From NCBI GenBank assembly GCA_037501455.1, contig CM074855.1, positions 57,357,001-57,421,000 of the forward strand: a stretch of 64,000 bases of DNA, given 5' to 3'. The translations under genes and the position numbers were made by a program. Source of the stretch: Lantana camara (Eukaryota; Streptophyta; Magnoliopsida; Lamiales; Verbenaceae). The number at the start of each line of letters is the position of its first letter. The stretch's first letter is position 1. Under the pieces are notes generated by a model. That model ran no database searches. It was not told the origin of the DNA and saw nothing but the letters and a program-made list of their open reading frames with translations. This document shows, one piece after another, positions 1 through 9,732 of the stretch.

Positions 1-1660
1 TTATTGGGATCTGGGAAAAATGCTAACAAATTCAAGCACATAAATGTTCAGTGGGTTCTTCGATCTTCATAAATTAGTCGATATCTTGGGGTTACAGTGG
101 TGCAGGTGTGAACTTTTCTTACTTCAGGTCATGAGCTCAGTTACACAAATATCAATTCCTTGGAGGCAATAGGTAGTAAGTACCAACAGACAGACAACAG
201 AAATCCACCACCTTCACCTAAGGAACTTATGACGGCTGATTATGTCTTTTATCGGATTGTGGGATTTAAGAAATCACAAGTATCAGATCAATTTGGCAAT
301 ATAGTTGGAGAAATTTACGGTGTGGTAAAGAAGCTCGAGGAATTAGACAACTTCTATTTTCTCAAGGGGAAGAGTCGACCGGGAAACAAATTGAAAACAG
401 AAGCTAGGACCTTGTTCGGGGAAGAATGGGTTTGAGAAAACCAATTCTTTTTAGAGCCTCTATTGAAGTCGGGTGAAAGAATTCTTCAATATCTCAAACC
501 TTTGCTCCCTCTTGCACAAAGAAAGTCCAATCATCGATAGCATCTTTGATTCATTGTTGTTCTCAAAAGGTGGGTGCCTTTGAGTGGTGTGTGTGAAGTC
601 TTGGAATATCAGTTGACTCAGTAAATAGAAAGGGATTCAACTTGGTTAATACTCAGAATCAATCCCAAGTTGTAATAGGTTAACTCCGACAAGAGTTTTG
701 TTACGAAGTTGTTAATTATACCCTAGAGATGCTTGTAACTGCGCATCACTCTTTCATCTGTGCTGCCGGCGTCGCTTCCATGAATATACTAGTTGCCGTG
801 AACATGTTTGAGAAAATTGAAGCCAATCGATCATCTCTTTCAAGATCTTTTGCAAAGTTGTTGGGTATATCAGCAGATTCCAGGAGTCAAATGAAAGACG
901 TTTCACTAGGACCGGATTCCTTCGGTTTCTATGCAAGTGTACTTGCTGAGTTACTCTCAAGGGATGACGACCTTGTTCCTTTTCCGCATCAAACATCCGT
1001 CTTGAATGGAAACCTTCATGAAATGGAAAGGGCAAACAATTCGACTAAAAATAGTCGTGGAACCAAAGATACTAATGGTATTAATGGTTTCGCCGTATTA
1101 TTTTATAGTGTAATAAGAGCTTGCTTGGAGCACAAAGCCAGTCTTTTAAACTTAAACATACAACCACTCCATAATAAGAAACCCAAGGTTGTTTTCAATT
1201 CCAAAACCCGAAAGTGGATGTGGTAATTAATTTAAGAAGGGTGCAACCGGTAAATCTGAGGTTAAAAACGGGCATGAAGACATGGTGATTAATGATGATT
1301 TACGGATTATGCTAGAAAATAGCACTGGAACTAAGATGGCTATTAAAAATGGGAATATCGAACCGTAGCGGTACAAAGCGAGAAAAATCTCAACTAAAGA
1401 ATCAAGTACTCAGCCGAGTTGTTTCAGTGCAAGAACTTCAATCCTCGGTGAACGGTACACTTAATCATGCATACCACGTGCACCATTATTTTATTATTAT
1501 TTTTTTATCATTACTTTTGTTATTTTTGTATATGATTCCTTATTACTATTAATTATTTTATGTGAACAATAAGTTGTATAACTGATAATTTCTACTTGCT
1601 CCTTGTGTGTTAATTGTAAATGTTTATCTAGGTACTTGCTTGAATTTTATTTTGTGTGCG

Positions 1661-1765
1661 TGAGAGACGGGGATTCTCTCAGGGTTGTCAAGAGACGGGT
1701 TTCTCTTATTACGTGCTCGAGAGATGGGGTTCTCGCGTTGGTTATTGAGAGACGGGGCACTCTCA
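1661..1765 (+). repeat. Tandem hairpin array, 4 units (element Z)
   Basis: Four short inverted repeats built on GAGAGA-CGGGG-TCTCTC lie at 1661-1680, 1690-1707, 1718-1736 and 1746-1765. Unit 2 is AAGAGA...TCTCTT, a paired change relative to GAGAGA...TCTCTC. Related arrays are at 16422-16640 (minus-strand element B) and 41016-41150 (element D). Confidence 0.8.
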
Positions 1766-1957
1766 CTATTTTTGGTTACTTGTCAACTTGTTCTAGTGGA
1801 AGGTAGATTTTCTATCAAGTGTTTAGGTTCCGGAAAGTTGAGGGTCGCGATTTCACACATTGGAAGACCTCTTTCGAACTAATCCCTGATGGGGAGTAGC
1901 TAACTCGTGTGGGATGAACACGTAAGAGCCAATTAAAATCTAGGAATTCAGGACAAT

Positions 1958-1993
1958 GAATCCGAGGATGGATTCTCTTAAGGGGGAGAGAGT
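1958..1993 (+). promoter_or_regulatory. Pre-PPT hairpin and polypurine tract (element Z)
   Basis: GAATCC-GAGGAT-GGATTC (1958-1975) is followed by TTAAGGGGGAGAG, the presumed plus-strand primer, ending next to the LTR start at 1994. Confidence 0.8.
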
Positions 1994-2053
1994 TGTAACG
2001 CCCCAATTTTCAGACAGACAGGTAGCTTGACAAGTGTGAGTTTCGAGCGTTAG
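1994..2053 (+). mobile_element. First 60 bases of the Z 3' LTR, interrupted by element A
   Basis: The LTR begins TGTAACGCCCC directly after the purine tract. Element A inserted at 2053/2054, and the LTR resumes at 23947. The sequence immediately left of A is GTTAG and immediately right is GTTGG, read as a target-site duplication with one later change. Confidence 0.7.
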
Positions 2054-5011
2054 TGTAACACCCCGAGTTTTCACACGTGTAGGTAAGTGTTACGTGCCCA
2101 TTTTTATTTAATTATGTGGTTTTATAAATTGATTTGCTAATTGAATTCGTTTCTAATTTTATTTATTTGATTAAATTCTATATGAGTTCCAATATGTGCT
2201 ATGTATATATGAATGATTTTGTGCAAATGTGAATTTCGTGAATTTGGTGTTAATTGAATGAAATTACATGGTTCGTGTAACCCGTGGGTTTGATTGTAAC
2301 TTATTTGAATGTTTTGGACTCAATTGGAAATTGAGTTTGGGCTTAATTGCTACCTTTTGAAAGTTTAGGGACCTATTTGTATAATAGGCAACCCTGAACG
2401 GTTTTCGCGATATCTTGAGCTCCGGAACTCGAAATCGAGATCCGTAACCGGTGTTGAACTTGTTTCGACGTTACCTATTCATTAAACTTGACCTCGTACT
2501 CTTTCGATATCATTTGAACCTTCGACAACAAACCTTTCCGTAGCCTCGACTTTATAACTTGTTTTGAACCTTTTTCTTAACCGAACCGGACTTGGACCGA
2601 CCTGTATCCTACCGATTTTGTCGCTGAATATCAGCATTTGTTCTCTTATACATCTCATTTCATCGATCATCATCATTCCAAGAGAGGGAGAGAGCTCCAA
2701 GAAACCCTTGTTTTTGAGCAACCAACTTTGAGCTCAAGAGTTACCAATCCTCCATCTCTCTCCAAGGTAATAAGTGTTTTGTAAGCTCCATCTTATTCTC
2801 TATATTTTCATCTAAGGGAGGCATGATAGAGGTTGGAGAATTATGTGTTTTGAGTTTGAGCATGAATTGAGGGTTTGCTCTTGAACTTGGGATTTTAATG
2901 GTTTTAAGTGAGAGTTGATGCATGGAATGTGTTACTCGTAGCTTCCTTATCGTTTCTATATGCTAGGTTTTTGTGTTGGTTGAGTATAACATGATTTGCC
3001 ATTAATGAAGCTTGAAGCTTCCATGGATGAAAGCTTGTTGTTGGGTGATCTTTTGCGAATCTTATGCATGAATTCTTGCATATATGAATGAATTGCATGT
3101 TATATGTGAATTATATGGATTAAATTCATGTCTAAGTGTGTATAAGAGCTTCCTTATTGCTGCCTCTGTTTTTGCAAGCTTTTTCCACGCAAAAACAGGG
3201 CTTCTGCTCTGTTTTCTTTGCAAAACGATGAGCTGACACGGCCATGTCAGCTTTGAACTGAAAATGGACACGGCCGTGTTGGGCTCTCGACTTTGAATTT
3301 TTGTGATTGTAACTTCGGACACGGCCGTGTCCAATTCCTTTGAAAACTCAACACGGCCGTGTCAAGCTCTCGACTTTGAATTTTTGGATTTTTAAACCTC
3401 GGGCACAGCCGTGTCCGTTTCCTTTGAAAACTCAACACGGGCATGTCATTTGAAATAGCAGCTTTGGGGAACCTCTTTTCTTGCTTATATCTCGTTTTTG
3501 GCTCGTGATGGTGTAATATATGTAACGTGATTATATTAAAGATATGTTTTATGAGTGATCTTTGATATTGATAACCATATGAATGCAAGTATGAAAGTAT
3601 GAACGATATGATCGGGAACGCATACGATTTTTATCGTATAATGAACGAACCTTGTTGAATTATGTGTTTAATTGGATTCTATGACATTCATGACCATATT
3701 TGAACATGATATTGCATAGCCGAACGTCAAATGTGGTCATATTGAGTGTCACACTACCTTTATCACACAGATATTGATCCAGTGGGTGATGAGGTCGGGC
3801 AGTGAGAGTGTTGTCGAGTTCTCTTGTCTACCAGGTGGGTTTTTCTTCTATTAGTTAACAATATGACCCCGAACACCTAATGTGCAAGATTTTGGCCAAA
3901 ACCCTATATGTGTATTTATATCAAGTTTTAACGAACAAATGTTTTCGAACGAAAGCCTTTATTATGATTGTCCTACCAAAACGTTTTGGCGAGAAATGAA
4001 TGTTCACAATGAATGGGGGCCCGGGACTTAGTGTATTGGTGAACCGGGGAAGCATGGGCTGACGGGAATCCACATATACAAGTTCCAACAATTTCGGCAA
4101 CCTAGATTTCACTAGGAGATTAGTGAATGAAAGGGGTCCCGTGCTTTTGGGGATTCATATACCCCTCTAGCATTAATGAATGAGGGTTCGGTCCTTGCAA
4201 ACCCGTTCCCTACCCGGAGGAAGAAGGTGGTATATGAACGATTGAATGAATGATCGAATGTATGTGCACGAAAGAATGTAATGTATGAATGAATGAATGA
4301 ATGACTAATGGATTACACGAGGTGATGGTTGGAGATAATGTACGCCCTCTCGCCGGGCCACTAATGACCTAATGAATGAAATGAATTGTTATAATCCTAT
4401 TCGTTGTATTTTATTTCCCACTTGGGAAAAATGCTTCTAAACCTCGAATAAGGATTATAACTTGCATGTATGTGTTTCAATTCCGTGATATACTGATATT
4501 ATGCCTATCTTTTTATACCCACCAGTCTGTCTAAGACTGAACCCGGAGTTGGTTCAGTTGTTTTTGCAGGAAGGGATGCTAGGCGGGATACAAGTCTGAG
4601 AGAGAGTCTTGCATAGTGTCTAGCCTTTCTTTCTTTACACTCATACTCTTACTTGTATTGATACTCTTGGATTTTGTTTATGTATGGAGCGTACATGTAT
4701 ATGGTACCTATATGTATCTTATTCAGACTTAAATGTTGGTACCTAGAGCATATAGCTCAATATATGGAATACATGTTGGTACCTAGAGCATCTAGCTCAG
4801 CATATAATATATGAATGATTACTTCCGCCTTTCTGTTACTCTGATTGTTGTTGTTGTTGTTGTTGGGGTTTAAGTTATAGGTTAGTCCCGCCTGGTTTAG
4901 AGAGTGTGTATGTCTCCGTTTGCTATGATTCGGCTCGTGTGTGGAAATCCATTTCATATACGGGTCGGGTCATGGTGCGGGGGATGTGACGTCTCGCGCT
5001 CGGGCGTTACA
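2054..5011 (+). repeat. Element A 5' LTR (2958 bp)
   Basis: It starts TGTAACACCCCGAG and ends GGGCGTTACA. Inverted-repeat structures inside are: an early palindrome GGAACTCG-AAAT-CGAGATCC (2424-2443); an array of ACACGGCCGTGT-type palindromes (3231-3447); a long stem with arms 4388-4403 and 4445-4461 enclosing TTTCCC-ACTT-GGGAAA (4414-4429); a hairpin CAGTCT-GTCTA-AGACTG (4523-4539); and GCTAGGCGGGA (4578-4588) complementary to TCCCGCCTGG (4886-4895). The promoter and poly(A) site should lie in this LTR, but I could not place them. Confidence 0.93.
3231..3447 (+). repeat. LTR palindrome array, about 6 units (element A)
   Basis: Units include AGCTGACA-CGGCCA-TGTCAGCT (3231-3252), GACACGGCCGTGTT (3267-3280), GGACACGGCCGTGTCC (3318-3333), AACACGGCCGTGTC (3350-3363), GGGCACAGCCGTGTCC (3401-3416) and AACACGGGCATGTC (3434-3447). 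Some spacers repeat as well. The other A LTR carries the array at about 10911-11128. Confidence 0.85.
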
Positions 5012-5020
5012 TCCTTTGAG

Positions 5021-5048
5021 TGGTATCAGAGCCCAGGGTTGCAAAACC
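5021..5048 (+). promoter_or_regulatory. Primer-binding site (initiator tRNA-Met) and adjacent GNRA hairpin, element A
   Basis: TGGTATCAGAGC (5021-5032) matches the complement of the 3' end of plant initiator tRNA-Met. It lies 9 bases after the LTR end. GGTT-GCAA-AACC (5037-5048) follows and can form a GNRA-type tetraloop hairpin. The untranslated leader continues to the gag ATG at 5231. Confidence 0.9.
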
Positions 5049-5230
5049 AGGGTTCTAGTGTCGTGTTGAGTCAGTAGGTCGTTCGGCTGTAGGAATTACT
5101 TGGTAATATGGAGCATTTGCATTTTATATGATAAGGTGTTTTGATTCTTGACTCGAATGTTTGATTGCATTTATTGTATTGTCACGCATGAACTAAAATT
5201 GGCATGCATGTTAGTGTTTGAGTGAACAGG

Positions 5231-8200
5231 ATGCCTCCTAGAAGACATCGGGAAATGTCTCCGGGTCATCATCATCATAGAGATCGTTCTCCTAATCCTC
5301 CACAGCCGCCTATGAATATGGAGCACTTTATGGAGGCGGTATATAATTACGTGGAACATAGAAAGGCTCAGGATCCTCCAGTACAATCGCAGGCTGAACA
5401 TCAAGCACCTCCTCCAAATAACCTGAGAGATCATCATGGGTTGTTTTTTAGTTATAATCCTCCGAGATTTTCGGGTTCTGTAGATGATGCGATATCAGAG
5501 GGATGGTTAACCAGAATTGAGAGGATTTTCAATGTCAGACAATTCACCTCTCAATAGAAGGCTCAGTTTGCTATCTTTCAATTGGACGGAGAGGCCTATG
5601 ATTGGTGGGAACGTACACGAGAGAAGCTTGAGGTGGAAGGAGAAGAAGTCAACTGGGAAGTCTTTTTAAGGGAGTTTAGAGAAGCTTTCGTTCCGGAAGT
5701 TGTTCGAGAAAGAAAAGAACAAGAATTTATGGATCTGAAGCAAGGAACTCGAACGGTGGCTCAGTATCTTTCCCTTTTCAATAGGCTAGGGAAATATGCA
5801 CCCCATATTACAAGGGATGAAAAGAGAAAGGGAAAGAGGTTTATAGCTGGATTGAGACAGGATCTCCGACACGGGCATGCAGGCCATAATTTTGAGTCGT
5901 TTGCTGACACTGTACAAAGGGCTCTGGTATTGGAAGAGGAGTATAAGAAAAAGGACCCCTTACCTCGTATGCAAATGGGACAAGGATCGGGGTTTGGAAA
6001 GGGGAAAAGGCCTATGGTATCTCCTCCTCAGCCATTTCAAGGGCAAAATAAGAAGTTTCGACCTGCAGGGACTGCACCGCCAAAGCCACAAGTACCTCCG
6101 GTTACTTCTGATCCACGACATGATAGGTCACCATGTTTATATTGTGGAGGCCCTACTCACACCTACAACACTTGCAGAACAAGGTTGGGTCAGTGCCTAA
6201 TATGCGGGAAGACAACACATATGGCCAATACTTGTCGAGATAAGACTTCGGGCTATCAACCGGGAGCTCAGAGGCCGATGATCCCAGCTCGTGCATATGC
6301 CCTTGCGGGTGAAGAGCAAGATGTGGAAGCCAATCCCAATGCTATGGTGGAAGGTACGATATGCATCCATAACACGAACATACATGCATTATTTGACCCT
6401 GGCGCTACTCATTCTTTTATATCTTGTAAGTTAATTGATACTCTGTGTTTGCCTGTTATGTGCTTAAATGCTTGTTATGTGGTGAGTTCGCCGTTGGGTG
6501 GAAGTCTTGAGACGGATCAGGTGGTTAGAGATTGTGTGTTTGGGTTTGAAGGCAGAGAATATCAGGCAGATTTGGTGGTAATGCCGATGAATAGATATGG
6601 GGTTATTCTGGGAATGGATTGGTTGTTTCGGTATCACGCCACGGTTGATTGTTTCACCAAGATAGTTAAGTTGGGAGAAGAAGTGACAGTGGGGAAAGAA
6701 CCAGAGATTACACCTCTTTTGTCGTTTACTGAGGCTCATAAGTTGATAAGGAATGGGACAACGGGATTCATTGCCTATATCTTGAATAAGCCGAAAGATC
6801 AGGCGAAACTCGAAGAGACAGAAGTGGTAAAGGAATATCTTGAGGTGTTTCCCAAAGTTTTAGGTTCTTTGCCTCCGGATCGAGAGATCGAATTTGTAAT
6901 AGACTTATATCCGGGATCTAAACCTTATTCTAAGACTCCTTACCGGATGGCACCGGCAGAGTTACAGGAGTTGAAAGTTCAGTTGGAAGATCTTCTTAAG
7001 AATGGATATATTCGGCCAAGTTCATCACCGTGGGGCGCGCCGGTTCTCTTTGTTAAGAAGAAAGATGGAACCTTAAGGATGTGCATTGACTACCGGGAGT
7101 AATAAATATCCATTGCCTAATATAGAGGATTTGTTTGATATGCTACAAGGGTCAAGAGTGTATTCCAAGCTCAATTTAAGGCAGAGATATTATCAGTTAA
7201 AGATCAAGGAGGAAGATATTCCTAAGACAGGATTTAATACCCGGTATGGTCATTATGAATTCGTGGTGATGCCCTTTGGATTAACTAACCCGCCTGCAGC
7301 TTTTATGGACATGATGCATCGGATTTTTCGACCGTATTTGGATAAGTTTGTTGTGATCTTCATTGATGATATTTTGGTGTACTTAAGGTCAGAAGAGGAT
7401 CATGCTCGGCATTTGAGATTGGTGTTGGAGACTTTAAGAGATAACCAGCTCTATACAAAATTCAGTAAATGCGAGTTTTGGATTGACAGGGTGAGTTTCT
7501 TGGGACATGTCATTTCTTGCAAAGGATTAGAAGTGGATCCTTCGAAAATAGAGGCAGTTTCACAGTAGCAGAGTCCTAAGAATGTTTCTGAGATCCAAAG
7601 TTTCGTGGGTTTAGCCGGTTATTACCGAAGATTTGTTAAAGATTTCTCTAAGATTGCGGCTCCGTTAACCCAATTAACCAAGAAAGAGGTTCGGTTTAAA
7701 TGGGATGAGAAGTCTGAAGCTAGTTTTCAGCTCTTGAAGGATAAGTTATCTTCTGCACCGATACTTGCACTTCCGGATGGTAGTGAAGGGTTGGTGGTGT
7801 ATACGGATGCTTCCCATGAAGGCTTAGGTTGTTTTTTGATGCAGAATGGGAGAGTAATTGCTTATGCCTCTAGGAAATTGAAAGAGCATGAGAAGAATTA
7901 TCCCACTCACGACCTCGAACTTGCAGCTGTGATTTTTGCCTTGGGAAAGTGGAGACATTATTTGTATGGAACTTCTTTTGAGATTTTCACCGATCATAAG
8001 AGTCTTCAGTATTTGTTTTCTCAAAAGGATTTGAATAGAAGGCAACGAAGGTGGATGGAGACTCTCGAGGATTATGATTGTGTGATTAAGTACCACCCGG
8101 GTAAAGCTAATGTGGTCGCGGATGCATTGAGCAGGAAGGCTAGTGTATCCAATTTGAAGGTAAATATTTGACAACCAATGGAGTTGGTTAAGATAAAGGC

Positions 8201-9698
8201 TCGTATTGGTAATATCTTAGTACGTCCAGAGTTAAGGCAACAGATATTTGAGGCACAACGGACGGATGTTGAGAGTCAGAAGTTGATTGAAAAGACTCGA
8301 TCAGACTCCGAGTGTCCGTTTGGATTCGATGATACGGGAATCTTTCGATTTAAGAACAGAGTGGTGGTTACAATAGAATTGAGAAGAGCTATTTTGGATG
8401 AAGCTCATAAAACTGCGTATTCAGTACATCCTGGTGGAAACAAGATGTATCGGGACTTGAAACAGTATTGTTGGAGGAATGGGTTGAAAAGAGACGTAGT
8501 GAATTATGTGAAGCAATGTCTGACTTGTCAGCTAGTGAAAGCTGAGCATCAGAAGCCGTCAGGATTATTACAGCCACTACCTATTCCCGAATGGAAGTGG
8601 GACCAGATAGCAATGGATTTTGTATCGGGTTTACCTAGAGTGAAGGGTGGATTCGATGGAATTTGGGTAATCGTGGACAGGTTAACCAAGTCAGCAGATT
8701 TTCTTGCAGTTTGGATGTCAGACAAGATAGGTAAGTTGGCTAAGAGGTATTGTGATGAGATTGTTCGGTTACATTGAGTGCCAGCTAGTATCGTTTCAGA
8801 CAGGGATCCAAGATTCACTTTCAAGTTCTGGCAAGAGTTACAGAAGTATCTAGGGACTAAGCTCCAATTCAGTACAGATTTTCATCCACAGACTGATGGG
8901 CAATCTGAAAGGTTAATCAGATATCTTGAGGATATGTTAAGGGCATGTGCGTTGGATTTCTCGAGTTCATGGAATGAACAACTGCCCTTGATTGAATTTG
9001 CCTACAATAACAGTTATCAAGCTTCTATAGAAATGGCACCGTATGAGTTTCTTTATGGAAGAAAGTGTCGATCCCCGATGTTTTTCGATTTGGATGAATG
9101 GAAGTGGGTTAAGCAAGAAGGGGTACAAAGAGGTGAAAAGAAAGATAAACCTTCTAAGGCTATTCGGGATGCTATTGAAAAAGTTCACATTATTCGACAA
9201 CGGATGAAAGTAGCTCAAGATCGACAGAAAAGTTATGCAGATAAGCGAAGGAAAGATCTTGAATTTGAAGTTGGGGATAGGGTATTCCTGAAAGCTTCAC
9301 CTCGGAAAGGATTTACCCGAATTGGAAAAGGAGGAAAGTTGAATCCCCGATATTTGGGACCTTATGAGATTTTGGAGAGAATCGGAGATACAACTTATAG
9401 ATTGGATTTGCCTCCAAGTTTAACGGGTATTCACAATGTCTTCCATGTACCACAACTTCGGAAGTACTATCCCGATGAATCAGTGATCATACCGATTGAA
9501 GAAGCGGAGCTTGAACCGAATCTCACTTTCGTTCAGAAACCAGTTAAGATTTTAGATCGGAAATTTCAAGAACTTCGAAACAGACGGTTTCCCTTGGTGA
9601 AAGTGTTGTGGCGAAGTGATAAGACGGAAGAAGCCACGTGGGAAACTGAAGAGAAAATAAAGAAGTTCTACCCCGAATTGTTTCCGACCGAGCAATGA
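5231..9698 (+). pseudogene. Decayed gag-pol polyprotein, Ty3/gypsy chromovirus (element A)
   Basis: The family's polyprotein supplies capsid, protease, reverse transcriptase/RNase H and integrase. The start is taken as the ATG at 5231 (MPPRRHRE...), matching element F. Two intact CX2CX4HX4C knuckles ([28 protein letters not shown]) precede the protease motif [12 protein letters not shown] has the FIDD box (about 7360-7373), RNase H has YTDAS, and integrase has HHCC and a DD35E core, followed by a GPY module and chromodomain ([14 protein letters not shown]). Breaks: in-frame stops at 5555, 7566, 8169 and 8775, and a net loss of about 20 bases after CIDYRE (near 7100) that shifts the frame between RT motifs. 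No functional product is expected. Confidence 0.93.
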
Positions 9699-9732
9699 AT
9701 CCGAGGACGGATCCTCTTTAAGGGGGAGAGGT
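9697..9732 (+). promoter_or_regulatory. Pre-PPT hairpin and polypurine tract (element A)
   Basis: GAATCCG-AGGA-CGGATCC (9697-9714) overlaps the gag-pol stop codon TGA (9696-9698). AAGGGGGAGAG follows, next to the LTR start at 9733. Confidence 0.85.

Larger units (their letters stand above)
1..1993 (+). mobile_element. Element Z: 3' part of a non-coding LTR-retrotransposon internal domain
   Basis: Only the right part lies in the window. No gag, protease, RT or integrase motif is visible in any frame. Open stretches at 160-435 and 729-1226 have no recognisable domain and are treated as chance or decayed sequence. The element is identified by its right end: a GAATCC...GGATTC hairpin and purine tract (1958-1993) followed by an LTR start (TGTAACGCCCC at 1994). 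It shares with elements B and D a motif GGTGAACGGTAC (1447-1458) about 200 bases before a tandem hairpin array (1661-1765), so I place it in the same non-autonomous, LARD-like family. The function of the interior is unknown; it may act only as RNA. Confidence 0.7.

Noticed and set aside
729..1226. 165-residue open frame in element Z as a gene
   Set aside because: No recognisable domain, no equivalent seen in B or D, and an AT-rich non-coding setting; it could be chance or a relic. A database search would decide.
5021..5032. tRNA gene at TGGTATCAGAGC sites
   Set aside because: Only the 12-base primer-binding match is present at each site, with no cloverleaf.
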